NCBI GenBank assembly: GCA_964036315.1
Contig: OZ038479.1
Coordinates: 55,363,746-55,427,745 of the forward strand
Direction of reading: 5' to 3'
DNA length: 64,000 nt
Source of the DNA: Acanthosepion esculentum
Lineage: Eukaryota > Mollusca > Cephalopoda > Sepiida > Sepiidae
The position numbers and the translations under genes were made by a program. Below are positions 46,701-59,159 of the stretch, one piece after another. The stretch's first letter is position 1. Every line of letters starts with the position of its first letter. The notes beneath the pieces are model-generated. The model saw only the letters and a list, made by a program, of their open reading frames with translations, ran no database searches and was not told the DNA's origin.

Positions 46701-49203
46701 CAATTCAATATTCTTTATCAATATCATAATATAAATACCTTCATAAATTATTATAATTAAAAGAAAAAAAATGAAATCAATCCTGTTAAAAATTAAATAT
46801 TTATTTCTTAACATAAAACTCTTACACTTGAAAGCAATAAAACACTTTTCTATTTGTATAATGTCTTAGTCTTATTGCATTTTTCCTTTTAACATTCAGG
46901 ACATTTTCTTTAACAGGTGGCGCTATATTACAAAAAAAAAAGACCCCCAAAAAACTGATGAAATAAATTCTCCAAAAATTTGTGCTTTTAACAAATATAA
47001 ATATTAAGTGCTTCAAAAATAAATTTCTTGAAATTTCATAAAATTAAATGAGTAGGGGCTAACAGATGGAAAAAGATGTTATTATGAAGACTTTCTAAAA
47101 AGAAGCAACATTTCTATAATAATGTCATTCTTATGTGAATAAGTCCTAAAAGTTTTATTAAAATCCAGCATTTATCTGATTTTTGCAAGAATTTCCAACT
47201 CAATGTTTTCTCACTACAAGAAAGACATGAAAAGTTCCCACACTAATTTATGGTCACCTGCTGATTAAAAGAAAAAACATTTTAAACCAAAATCTCAAAT
47301 GTTCTAAAAAGGAAAAAGAAATAATAATAAAAAAATCCTTCAATCTTTCCTCTAAATAGTAAGATATTTTAATTAAATTAGGGACATTTTTTCACTGTGT
47401 ATGCTCATTTTGTAGTGAATCTTTGAAGTTACCTAATTTTAAAAAAATGTTTTTACAGAGATTTCCTAAAAACGAAGCATTTCAAAAATAGTTTCATTCA
47501 TTTGTGAATAAATCCTAAAAGTTTCATTAAAATCAGACAATGATCTGAATTTTGCAAGAATTTCCAAATTAGTGCATCAAAAAAAGACACTAAAATTTTC
47601 CATACTAATTTATTGTCACTCACTAAGGTAGGTACTTTCAAAGAAATGTCATACCTAAGGTTTAAAATGAATTTTAAAAATGAAAATCTTTCTTGAAGTT
47701 TTTAATTTAGTTTTAATTTGAAGATAATAGATTAAATTTAATATTTCCAATAAGCAAAATAGTTTGATGTATTTCAAAACCTTTAAAATAAATTGACAAG
47801 AAGGAGTATTTTTGTTGTTCCTAAAATATTAACTAATTTTAGCTTTAAATTTACTATCATTATCACTCATATTTACCAATATCATATATGGTCACCCATA
47901 CTTACAAAAAAAAAAAAAAAAAAAAAAGATATGGCACATTTATACACTAATAAAAAATTCAAAAACATAATTTTCAAAATATTGGTGTTTTGACGATTTG
48001 TAAATATAATTTTCACTTAATAATAATATCCTCAAAATCTGTGAATACAGAATTTTAGAAGATTTAAAACTTGATAAATTTTTATAATTAAATTAAAAAA
48101 AAAAATGTAAAACAATTCTTCTAAAAATTCATCATTCATTGAAAATATTTTATTTTTCAGACAGTCATATCCTTAATCTGAAGTCAAAGCTTTTCTAATT
48201 AAATAATATCATAGTTTTATTAAGATTTTAAGCAGATTTTTGGTAAATGATGTTTCTGTTTGACAAAAACAAATTGATATTCAAATTCTCCAAGGAGTCC
48301 TACATTTTAAACTAAATATGAAGTACTTGAAATTTTAATTTCACAAAATTTCATGAATTTAATATATATATGTAAATTATAATATAAACATGTTATAAAA
48401 TCACTACAAAAATAACCATTTTGTTTCAACACTTCTGATGTCTTATCAAGTGATGGTGTTGAATGTAGAATAAAGTTTTAAAAGGTTCAAATCAACCAAA
48501 CACCCCTCAATAGGGGAAACGCTGTTAGATAAGCTACAATGACCAATCAAAATCTTTTGCAATGATTGCATATTATTTTTATTAAATAAATTATTGGAAT
48601 CATAATCCTACTAAAAAGGACAATTTTGCAATCGACTTCTTATTCTGTGAAGTCAATTTAAAAAAAACATTGAACATTTTGTGGATAATTCTCATTTAAC
48701 TTTTTTTTTCTTACTTTTTTAGTTGTTACAGAGTGAGAAAAAAGTTTTTAGTTTAAAAACCTTCCAGGAAAATAGTCCTAACTCCATCAAACCAAAAATA
48801 TAATTTGTATTCCACAATCTTTCCAATTAACACAAAAAAAATCTAAATTTTAAAGAGTAACAATAACATCGAAATTTTTAATTTAAAAAGGTCATAAAAA
48901 GGCGTCAATTAATTAATAACAAAGATGCTATTTTTTATCGACATGTCCAAAAAACTCCTAAGTAAAATTTACTCACTGTGATTAAATTAAAACAAAATCT
49001 TCAAAGCAAAATACCAAAATTAAAATAATTTGTCTTAGTACAGTTTTTAAAAATATTAATTCAAAATATCTAACATGATGAAATTGAAATCATAGCTAAA
49101 TTTATTTTCATTTTTTATTTTGCTAAAGTAACAGGAGAGAAGGAATGAAAAAAATGGTGAGGCAAGTCAGTTAAGGATTTCTTTTTTTTAATCAAAATTT
49201 CTT
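43724..49203 (-). other. Putative intron of zinc-finger gene 4
   Basis: AT-rich. A possible extra non-coding exon ends at 44817 with donor GTAAAT after CCAGAAG; an equivalent with a better donor (GTAAGT) lies at 52614 in a duplicated segment. It contains the 1-kb segment shared with 1890-2880, inverted copies of the terminal-inverted-repeat element near 46.8-47.4 kb, and an A-run at about 47908-47928. No coding frame is supported. Confidence 0.45.
45655..46625. repeat. About 1-kb duplicated segment, partner at 1890-2880
   Basis: Colinear with 1890-2880 across blocks including ttacacctcatgtagagtct. At the left copy it abuts gene 1's 3' end; here it is inside gene 4's intron, so it is either a mobile sequence or a duplicated gene end. 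Confidence 0.7.
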
Positions 49204-49340
49204 ACCTTTCAGACGAGAAAATGCAACGACGAAAACAAAAAAGAGGGATTTCTTTGTGCTCAAAATGATTTTATTGGAATTTCTCCTCAATTTCTGTATT
49301 GTTTGTGCAGTTCATAATGTCGAAATTGAAATAAATCACA
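49204..49340 (-). other. Putative non-coding exon 1 of zinc-finger gene 4
   Basis: The exon ends GAAAG at 49206 followed by donor GTAAGAAA on the minus strand and matches gene 3's exon 1. Confidence 0.5.
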
Positions 49341-49379
49341 CAAAGAATTACATAAAAATAAAAACACGAATTGAGAAAC

Positions 49380-50165
49380 CTTTGCACGGTGTTAGCCAAA
49401 ATTTGGTTCCGTGTGTTTAAAATCATGACTTTCTTCAGTAAAATTGCAGAACAGGATCCAGAAACCAATTTTAAAAAAAGCATCATTACTGATGTTAAAA
49501 CGCCTGATTATTCCAAAAATAGAATTAAAAAATTGCGGAAACCTACCGTTTAAGAGATATTATTTAGGTCTTATTTGCATCTCGGTTACAGCCCCGCCGC
49601 CATTACTGGCCTTTTAATTACTGCGCGAAAAAAATTGATGATAACGCCCCAGTGACCAATTTGAATAAAAAGCACTATTCCTGGTGTTGAAAAAACAAAA
49701 CAAAAACCCCATTATTCCAAAAATAGCATTAAAAATTTTCGGAAATCTACCGCAATCCTAGTCCAGGTCACAGGCCGGCCACCCTTACGGGATTAGGTTA
49801 CTGCGCGAAAGTTTACCCATTTACTAGATAACAAAAAAAAAAGAAGATTCCTGATGTAAAATCTAACTTTTACCAGGTATTGACAATCTTAGTTGTGTCC
49901 CGGTTTTGTAGATAGGAACATATTATTTCAAAAATAATTTAATTCATTTGTGAATGTCATTCCGACAATTATTTGATTTTCACAAGAACTTCCAAAAGAA
50001 TGTGTTTTTCATTGAAGGCCAATGCACGGTAATCTAGTGTCATAAACGCGGCCAGTAGATTTCCACAAATTTTTAATGCTATTTTTGGAATAATCAGATT
50101 TTTTTTTTTTTTTTCAGGAATGGTGGGTTTTTTAAAAAAAAAAATTGGTTTCTGGGTCCTAATCT
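49380..50165 (-). promoter_or_regulatory. Triplicated upstream unit with E2F-like sites, gene 4
   Basis: A unit of about 180 bp containing ttattccaaaaatag followed by a cggaaacctac-like block, a GC-rich patch and ctgcgcgaaa occurs at about 49430-49630 and 49640-49810. An inverted partial copy is at 50035-50165. GCGCGAAA at 49623-49630 and 49803-49810 reads TTTCGCGC on the coding strand, an E2F-type motif. The position directly above exon 1 suggests promoter DNA. Confidence 0.4.
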
Positions 50166-50199
50166 GCAATTATACCTTATTTGGATTTACAGATGAGTT

Positions 50200-50600
50200 A
50201 TACAACAGTTGATGGATGACGTTTCTTCGGGGCTACTGACACTGCTGTTACTAAGGACTCAATGCCCACACCAACTGGAAATATTGCAATTTACTAAAAG
50301 TAGCTTTCATGCAACAAAAGGCCGAAAGTAAGCAGTCAGGATCAAATTTATGACTCAGACATAATAATTGATCTTGTGAGACAAGATTGCTAACCATTAT
50401 TATTTGCAATATGTCACAGTGCCCACACCTGAAATATATGATACTGTACCCTCATTCTCTACATGTCAAAATGTTAATTTTATAAATTTTATATTAAATG
50501 CAAATTTTATTGGAACCAAATGATGTGCAATACACATCATAATCATAAATAATCATTTCTGACATAAATAAAATAGAAATAAAGATGGCCAATGAAGCAG
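50200..50600 (-). promoter_or_regulatory. Conserved upstream region of subfamily B genes (gene 4 copy)
   Basis: Shares blocks with 33880-34100 and 62385-62600 (ctaaggactc, a catatgatac-like block, gaaccaaatgatgt), but is interrupted by the arm at 50331-50431. The role is inferred from position only. Confidence 0.35.
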
Positions 50601-51723
50601 AATAAAAAGAAAGACATTGTGCATCGTTATGTATGATTTTCTTTCGGTTCCACACAAAAGGCTGCCATTTTTTTTTCCAAAATGAAAGGAAAATGTTCCA
50701 TTTTAAAAATTTACTGAAAATTGTAGCGGACCATGCGAGGTGATGATGTGAAGAGATATCAGTGGGTTAAAATTTCCTGCTGGCCAGTCCAGCTACATGA
50801 GAATGTCAGACTTTAATTAAGTCCAAAGAAGACAAAGAAAACAAACAAGACCGATACATATGGGTAAACAAATATATATTAATAACAAAACAAGTTAAAC
50901 AAAGACATGGACTGTTACATAGAGTTTGTATGGAGAAATTATGTGTGTGTGGTGTGAATGTTTATACGTACGTGTATTGTTCTTAGCGCGTTCCCAGAAT
51001 TTGGGAAACACTATATCTGTGAGAGGTCACATATTGGCCTAAGTGGAAAAAGAGAGATTTTACCTTGTCTCCGTGCGAGGTAGTGGCCCAAGGCCTAAGT
51101 CCTGAGAGAGAGAGAGAGAGAAGGGTCAGCCAGTATTTATAGCCAGGTGAGGATTAAGGAACTGAGGAGGAGCTAAATCCAACAAAATCAGTGAATTATT
51201 CAGTTTTAATGATTTTTTTTTTCAGTACTTATTCATTAATGAATTCCATTCTGGATAGGTTATTTTCTTAGAAGAATTTAGAAATTAGATTTGATTTCTT
51301 AAACATTACTTAAATGCTCTTTTCTTCACTGTTCTAGGTCAAGTATAGGAGTTCCACTGATTCTCAGACAGATTCAGTTGCATGGACCCTATGGTAAAAT
51401 AACATTATTATTCTAGTCGCTGCCCTTATTAAGGAATTATTTCCCCTTCATAGAAATGTTGTAAAAATTGCCATCTTTGTTTACACCTCATGTGTTTTTT
51501 TGAGTTGAATAAAACCTGAGTCACCCAAAGGTATTTTCTTCAGTCTTGTCATTCCCCACAGACACACAAAGTGTTATTTTCTTAGAAAACATTTTGGAAT
51601 TAGATTTAATTTCCTTAACTCACAGGTGTGGGCACTGTGACATATTGCAAATAATAATAGTTAGCAATCTTGCCTCACAAGATCAATTATTATGTTTGAG
51701 TCGTAAGTTTGATCTTGACTGCT
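50331..51723. repeat. 101-bp inverted repeats flanking a solo LTR
   Basis: Arms 50331-50431 and 51623-51723 are inverted copies with only a handful of mismatches (shared aattgatcttgtga / tcacaagatcaatt and cacagtgcccacacctg). The 1.2 kb between them holds the solo LTR. Confidence 0.85.
50718..51188 (-). mobile_element. Solo LTR (family 1), minus strand, 4-bp target duplication
   Basis: The segment 50722-51184, read on the minus strand, begins TGTTGGATTT and ends CCGCTACA, with aaat on both sides. It is the relative of 18469-18988, shorter by about 57 bp. A (GA)n run lies at 51104-51122. No internal region adjoins. Confidence 0.85.
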
Positions 51724-51908
51724 TAACTTTTGGGCATGGATTTTAGATATAATAAAAAAAAAGAATTTTGGTTTGGAATATGCAATATAAAAGTTAATGG
51801 TATTTTTCTCAAAACTGTTCCAATGTCTAAAATATTCTGTTATATGTTTTATGTTATTCACAAAGTCATTTTTGAGAAAATATATACATGCAACACTATG
51901 GCAAATTA

Positions 51909-51986
51909 AGATATAATTAAGGCGAGTAAAAGTAATAAAAAAAAAAAAAGATATAATTAAGGCGAGTAAAAGTAATAAAAAAAAAA
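51909..51986. repeat. Two tandem 40-bp units
   Basis: The unit agatataattaaggcgagt plus an A run occurs at 51909 and 51949. Confidence 0.9.
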
Positions 51987-51989
51987 TTA

Positions 51990-52660
51990 ATTTAGTTATT
52001 TTTGTTTTTGCCTAAGTTGTATAAAACATGATGGTGATTGCAATCTGGCAATTATTAGTTTGTGGATATTAATCTAACATTATAATTGGAGGTCAACACA
52101 ATGGTAAAAATCTTTGAGCCATTAATAAGAAAATTCTGATAAAAAAAAAATCAATCAATTTCATATAACTAAAGATGTTTTTGAAAGTGATATTATGAAA
52201 AGTTGTTTACCTTCAAATAGTTATTATAATATGCACCAAGAAATCATTCAAAAACTTGGCTTTCAAAATCTGATACAAATTAACAATTATTGGCTATGCA
52301 TAAAATTTCCAGTATTTATTTAATAAATTATGAAAATTATTTACAAATGTTTCCATTTGAAATTTTGCAAATTGTTTCATTTGATTACCTCAGTGAATTC
52401 ATTTACTTATAAAATTCTAACCTCACCGAGTTTGGCACATTTCAAAGGATCTACATAAAGGGTGATTCATATAATATCGAGAAGAAATGTTCATATAAAT
52501 ATTTCCCTTTTGTACAACCTGTTAATATTTTAACAAAAGCACCTCATCATAAAAGTGTTTTAAAATTGAATGGTAAATCGTGTGAAGTGTGTGGAGTGAA
52601 GTGCTTTACTTACCTTCTGGTATGGCTGGCTTTTTAAAATTTATGGCAATGTGTATAATA
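51990..52660. repeat. Orphan copy of a subfamily B intron segment
   Basis: Matches 44200-44830 and part of 26740-27400, including the possible exon end CCAGAAG at 52614 with donor GTAAGTAA on the minus strand. No finger array lies close on its 3' side, so it is a duplicated intron or exon remnant. Confidence 0.5.
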
Positions 52661-52974
52661 TCTTTCACCCTGTTATATATTTAAAAAGGTGCTTTATAAA
52701 TGGAATATGCCCAGAGTGTCTCTTTATCTAGATCTGGCACTGTATTTCAATGTGGAAAGTCGAATAGTCATGAAGAGTTCAAATTCTAAGCAAGCCTGCT
52801 TTGTTCACTTTGAAATAGATTGCTAAAAATCAGCCATATTAGTGAAATTGTTAATACAACAGAATTCTCTATTAAAAAAATTTTCAGAAACGAAATATAC
52901 TTTTATGAAACTTTGAGGAAGATTAGCTGATTTAAAGTTTAATTAATCTGATTTGAAACAAATAGCACATACAT

Positions 52975-54175
52975 TTTTTTTAAAATCATTTTACCACAAG
53001 CAAAGCAGTAAAACCACCGAGACATAAGGGGGTTACTGAGTGTGAGAGAATAAGAAAAAGAATCACATTATTAAGAAGTAAGACCAATAAAAGAACAGGT
53101 AGTAAGGAGACAGAAGATAAGCAACAGATATTGCATTTAAATTTTTAACAGTCAACGTTGGCTGGAAGGGCATGGAACCACAAGCAAGAAGTATGAGAGA
53201 AGAAACGTTAGCGTAGAACTTCTGGTTGCATTTGCTATTTCAACTGTAAATTGATGAGACATTGTGGCCAATCTTGGAAAACACTTATCTAAATCAGTGA
53301 TTCCAAATCTATTTCAGTTCAAAATCTCAACATTTGACAAATTTTAAAATTACAAGTAAAATGACTGTTTCGTAGCTGACAAGACTCAAGCAAGTAAAAA
53401 AGCCTTTTTTGGAAAGGCAATTGACATTTCATCATATATCATCCATTTCTCATAGCCAAAAATTCAATACAGTAACAGAAACATCAGTGTTTCTATAGAA
53501 ACACCTTTCCAAGATATGATCATCTTTTCAAAAAGATATTTTCATATTTTAAAAAATTATTTCACCCCCAAGCAAAGCAATAAAGCCACTAAGATAGTTA
53601 TCAAATGAGAAAGAATATAAGACACCACTAAAGACAGTTATTATGAAAGTTACTGAGTAGAAGTATATAAGAAGCTATGAAGATACTTATAAGAAGGTTA
53701 CTGAGCATAAAAGAATAGGATAAAAATGTAACGTATCCTTAGAGAGGTTACAAACAGACAAAGGTGGTACTCAAGTGAAGGAACAGCAAAATGTGCATAG
53801 ATGAATGAAGAGAGGTTTATTGTAAAAGAATACACTACTGAAAGACAGGGAATCTGGTGGCAGGCTAGTAATTCCTGAAGCAAGCCCCCAGGTATATGCT
53901 GTGCACAATAGGCGATAGGGAGTGTGGGACATTCCATTGCAACAGAAAACATTATTAAGGAGAGAGAACACTAAAGGAACAGGAACAAAAGAAGACAGAA
54001 GATAATGATTGACATTGCATTTAAACTTTTGAAGATCAAGGTTGGCTGGAAAGCAAGAAGCCATAAGAGTGTTTCACAAGCAAGAAATGTTAGAAGAGAA
54101 AGTAAGAGCATAAAACTCATGATTACATCTAGCTATTTCAACTGTAAAATGACGAGATTTTGCGGCCAAACTAGT
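52975..54175. repeat. Internally duplicated segment
   Basis: The part 52985-53300 recurs, split and diverged, at 53560-53620 and 53960-54175 (caagcaaagcartaaarccac; agacagaagata; ttggctggaa; tatttcaactgtaaa). A related start occurs at about 63870. Frames on either strand (for example 53698-54064 minus) are not supported as genes. Confidence 0.45.
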
Positions 54176-55860
54176 ACTGTACTTAAATTCAGTAAGTCCA
54201 GGCACCATAGAGGAAAGTTCACCAGAAAAATTAACATGAAAGTATTTATAGAAAAGGTACAGGACAGCTACATTAAGATAGTGAGAAAATGTGAGAGAAA
54301 CCGAGATATCAGGTCAGGACCAATAACAATGCAGATTCTTCTTTGCATTTTATCAAGAATCTTTAAATACATAAAAGGAACACTGGACTATATGTGGCAG
54401 AAAGCATGGATGAATTATTTATTTGTGTCCTTAGTATATCTTATTCATAAAAGCAATTAAAAGCTTTTCTAATTAAACAATGTCTTAGTTTTATTGCATT
54501 TTTTATTTTATGATTCAGAGCAGATTTTCTGTAAGTGGGACTCCTGTTTTACAAAAAATAATATAAGGATTTAATTCTCTAAGGAGTTCGGCTTTTAATT
54601 AATATAAAAAATTAATTTCTTGCAATTTCTTAAAATTAAATAAAAGGGGGTATGAGATGAGATGAAATGAAAAAGAACCATTTTTTACCAAGATTTTATA
54701 AAATAATTTAATTCATTTACGAATAAATCCTAAAAGTTTCATTAAAATCCAACAATTACTTGCAAGAATTTCCAAATTTATGTTTTTTTCAATGCAAAAA
54801 AAAAGATGCTACAATTTCCTATACTGATCTTTGTCCCCTCCCCTGTTAGAGCAAAAACAAAAAAAAAAGATTTTAAAACCACAATTTCCAGCATTCTGAA
54901 AAGAGTAAAAAATATCATTTAATAATAAAATAAAATCCTCTTAATAATAACATTAAGATTTTGCTAAAACTTCTTTTTTATTAAGTTTGGGTTGTTTTTT
55001 CATTACAGTATGCTAATCAGTGGTGCTATCTATACCTATATGAACATTGAGCACTACAAAAATAAATTTCTCAAAATTTCATTAAGTAAATGTGTGTGGA
55101 GAGGGTATCTAATTATTTCTGTCTAGATTCTCTAAAAAAGAAACCTTTCAAAAATGCGTCCATTCATTTGTAAATAAGTCTAGAAAGTTACATTAAAATC
55201 CAATAATTATTTAATTTTTGCAAGAATTTCCAAATCAATGTGCTTTTTGATGCACACTGACACTAAATTAAAATTTCCTATACTAATTTATGGTCACACG
55301 CTGATGCAAGAAAATAATTTTTTAACCAATATTTTGAAGGTTCTAAAAAGGATTAAAAAAGATAATTTCAGAATCAAAAAATCTTTTGTTTTTTTCCTCT
55401 TAAGAAGAAAAAAAGATTTGACAATAAAACTTTGTTTTTAAAAGTTTGGAGTATTTCTCATCAAATCTTTTTAGTTACCTAGTTTTAAGTAAAAAAAGTA
55501 AACATTACATTTTTAAAATCTAGTTAATTAATCCTTAAATTTACTAAATTACTTTGAAACATATCTCTTGGGTAGATATTGGATTTATAAGAGATTTTAA
55601 ATTTGTTGTTTACATTTTTTCATCAATAATGGCAGTTAAATGCGTCGATGAGTGATGAGTGTACAGGCCAATGTTTTAAAAATGCCTGAGAACTTTAATA
55701 ATTACACACGGACATTAATTTTTCTTTTAATACAGATTGGCTTTAATAGACATATGTTAGAGTGAACTGTGGATATCTTTTTCAGGAACTCTCTTAAAAA
55801 ATGAAATAATTTAATACTTCTTTTATTTTTCTGCTGTATAATCCTTTGGTGAATAAACTT
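54176..55860. other. AT-rich repeats, no gene seen
   Basis: Largely fragments of the terminal-inverted-repeat element in inverted orientation (54430-55440). No other content is recognised. Confidence 0.4.
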
Positions 55861-55868
55861 GTTACATT

Positions 55869-56516
55869 GTGAACATCTTGTTTCATTCTCCTTTCCTACC
55901 AACTTCTTGTCATTATATGTCAACTTACTATTGCAACCCAACAAGCTATGGGCACAACTCAACAGGTTATGGGACCAGGACACAGAATATATTATTTGAC
56001 AGAAATAAAAAGAATTATGAACAGTGGGAAGTAAAAGTTATGGTGTACTTCCACATGTTTAAATTAAAAAGGAAGAGGACTGACCAGGAAAAGAATGAAG
56101 ACATTTTTGCCAAGTTGATTCAAGTACTCGACGACAGGAGTTTAGCATTAGTGATAAGAGATGTAAAAGACAACGGACAAAGAGTAATAAAAATTGTAAG
56201 AGAATACTACATGGGCCAAGGAAAATCTAAAACAATTGTGTCATAGACAGAATTATCTCCACTCACAAAATTGCCAGAAGAAGATTTAACAGACTATGTA
56301 CTTCAGGCTGAAAAAGCTGCAGCAACCAAGAGTAATTCCAGTGAAGTAATCTCGGATTCCCTGTTGATAGCAATGTTATTCGAAAGCCTTCCAGCATTTC
56401 AAACTGTAATAACACAAAAGACAAACAACCAACGCAACAGGAATTTAAAACTTCATAACATGATTTTGGCCAAACTGAAGACACAAATCAAAAAGAATCA
56501 ATGTAAGGACATGTGA
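55869..56516 (+). pseudogene. LTR-retroelement gag remnant (UBN2-like)
   Basis: One frame runs through 55869-56516 broken by a single in-frame TAG at 56244. It contains LFDRNKKNYEQWEVKVMVYF near the N-terminus, the typical start of a UBN2-type gag domain that binds an F-x-G/N-x-N-Y-x-x-W pattern, then blocks LALVIRDVKDNGQRVIKI and DYVLQAEKAAAT. No zinc knuckle follows; at 56517 the frame stops. It is a capsid-protein remnant, probably not expressed. It could belong to the Ty3 or the copia remnant that follows. Confidence 0.65.
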
Positions 56517-56559
56517 GATATGAAATGAGCACTGGTGCTCGATGCATATCTCAAAAGAA

Positions 56560-57480
56560 TACCAAAGAAACAATGATCGTTAAAGAACACCCAACTAGAC
56601 CATTCCAAAATATTGCAGTTGATATCTTTGACTTGTCACTGACCAATACAGCAAAATGACATTTATCAAGACAATGAAGACTGTCACAAGTGCAAATTGC
56701 ATCAAATCTTCAAAGGAATTTTTGCCGTTCATGGCATACCAGAACATCTATACACAGACAATGCCAGCAGATATTTTATGTCATATGAATTCCACAATTT
56801 GGTCACTGAGTGGGAATCTACGCACATCACATCCAGCCTGATATACCCAGAATCAAATGACTTCATTGAATGATTGAAACAGTAAAAACAAGTGTGGTAA
56901 ATGTAAAACAGTCAAAGATAGACTACCAAATGGCTCTTCTATGCCTAAGAGCAACTCCACTTAACAGCCACTTGTCGTCACCAGCTTCTTATTTTCCTAT
57001 AAAATAGAAAAATAATCAAAACTTTATTGATCACTGAAACTTCAAAACACAACCAGATCCAGGAACAAATGAACGACAAAGCAGGAAGCAACAACAGTAT
57101 TACAAGAGAAGTGCAAAAGACTTTCCTGAATTGATTATAGGCTGCAAAGTGTCTATCATACAAGAAAATGGTACGTGGCAACCAGCAACAGTGATGGATA
57201 AATGCACAGATCCATGTAATAACATTGTCAAAATGCAAAGCGATGGAAGACTACTCAGACGACAATTGAGGGAAGTATACAGACCAGGGAGATGGGTCAC
57301 TTTTAACCTACCAGGTCAAAGGAGCAGACAGAGTGGTCAAACATCATCCTCTTATGGGAGTAGAGACCCCACAACAAGCGTCAACACACCATGGCTCAGC
57401 ATGTACATCCTATGCAACTGAAAACACAAACTGAACAAAAGCTGGACCAACCACCAACACCATTGGTCCATCCAAGGAGA
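56560..57480 (+). pseudogene. Ty3-like integrase remnant
   Basis: Across several frames: an integrase-core opening (PFQNIAVDIFDLS near 56615), AVHGIPEHLYTDNASRYF near 56728-56781, ATPLNSHLSSPAS near 56950, and an open frame 57131-57421 with the C-terminal domain (IIGCKVSIIQENGTWQPATV). About 100 bp of unrelated sequence is missing or altered near 56640-56720, and at least three frame breaks are present. Confidence 0.65.
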
Positions 57481-57489
57481 ACACTAAAG

Positions 57490-57955
57490 CCCTTGACAAA
57501 ATCTATGGACTTTCTTTTATATAAATAAAGAAATTTAAAAAAAATACAATTAAAATATTAATTTTTTTAATTACCGTTTCCAAAGAGTGGGAACACAGAC
57601 AATGTTATTTTGAAACACGAATTTGAGGACAATTTGATAAGAGGGATGTAACATGAGCAATTGAAGTTAGCGAATTGAATCCCTTGTAATTGTTTCATCA
57701 GTAGAAGCCAAAATGGTGGAATAAACAATCTGTACTAACACATGAATCTAAGTTAAATTAATAAAACTAAATGTTGGACACTATTGTAAGTGGTGGTAAT
57801 ATACTAAGTAGTCCACTACCAGCAGTGGTTTACCTACTTCATGCCGCTGGCGAGTATTGTATTTTGTTGATGTTATAAAGATTACTATTTCATTTCCAAC
57901 CTCTGTTTTGGTTATTCCTTATTCATTCACTAACACTTCCTAGGTTACAACACAA
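57490..57955. other. Spacer between Ty3 and copia remnants
   Basis: Short AT-rich stretch without recognised content; it could include a decayed LTR. Confidence 0.3.
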
Positions 57956-57959
57956 ACAT

Positions 57960-58960
57960 AATCTCAAAATGTGGCATAAAATATTAGGTCACAATAATAT
58001 CCTGGACATTTTAAATCTACCAAGTTCTGTGAAAGGAATGAATATCACAGATAAAACATCTTTGTCACCATGTGAAATATGTCCTCTAGGTAAAATTCCT
58101 GAATTCAGATCACGAGAGCCTGACGAGAAAGCAAAATTACCCTTAGAACTCGTTCGTTGTAATTGAGCTGGAAGAGTAGAACTGACTAGCAGGGATGGAT
58201 GCAGATATGTTTTGACATTTACAGGTGATTATTCAGGATTCAAAATTATGTATTTTCTTAAATATAAAAGTAACACAGTAGAAGCTACTGAACAATTCTT
58301 GGCTGACTGCTAATCTGGAAAAATTAAAATACTGAGAAGTCACAATGTGTCTGATTTCATATCAAAAGAATTCAAGTCTCTTTTATCCAGACATAACCCG
58401 AAACATCAGCACAGTTTTTGCCTCATCAAAACAAACCTGTTGACAGAGGGTGGTGAACATTATTTGTAATGTTTCCATGAATGCTAATAGATGTAAAATT
58501 GCCCAGAATCCTCTGGAACTATGCTCTACTTACAGCAACATACATCCAAAACAGATGCTACAACCTCAGATTAAAATCAACCTCATATGAAACATTTACT
58601 GGTAAAGAACTGAATATTCAAAATATGAACATCTTTGGAACTATTTGCTATGCATATATCCAAGATAAGAAGAAACTGGATCCCAGATCAGAAAAATGAA
58701 TTTTTGTGGGATATAACAAGTAAAGCTCTGCATATTTTGTCTACTTTGAACAGAAAGACTATCAAGAAAGTAAGAACAGTTACTTTCAAAAATAGACTTA
58801 CTATTGAAGAAAAGAAAATAATCAAGATATGTAATTAATTTTGAAGAAGTATCCCATAGCAGGATAAGTAATAACCAACCTGTAGAAGAAAAATTAATGT
58901 ACCTACAGATGAACATAATGATCAGAATGAAACTGATAGTGAAATCACACCACAATGTGA
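57960..58960 (+). pseudogene. Ty1/copia gag-pre-integrase and integrase remnant
   Basis: The first block has the WHKILGHNN pre-integrase motif with a downstream CEIC zinc-ligand pair (57969-58120), followed after stops by RDGCRYVLTFTGDYSG near 58195-58240. The open frame 58481-58699 holds WNYALLTATYIQNRC and IFGTICYAYIQDKKKLDPRS, the usual copia integrase C-terminal sequence. At least four stops or shifts disrupt it. It ends near psi-5. Confidence 0.8.
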
Positions 58961-59159
58961 AGAAATTTCTTGAACTGAAAATGATGGAAATTCCACTTAT
59001 ACTTATATTGAAACCATAAATTCCCCTGAATCACAAATGGAAAAAAGCAATGAACAAAGAAATTAAGTCCTTAAAGGAAAATAATACCTTCACAATAACA
59101 ACATTACATATTAGTAAAAACGTAGTTTGTAGTAGATGAGTATATACTATTAAGGAAAA

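Noticed and set aside
53698..54064. Two overlapping minus-strand frames of 84 and 97 codons
   Set aside because: They overlap an internally duplicated repeat, are not conserved in the other copy and match nothing I recognise.
55702..55983. A minus-strand frame with a CSQC pair
   Set aside because: Antisense to the start of the gag remnant and lacking any further domain pattern.
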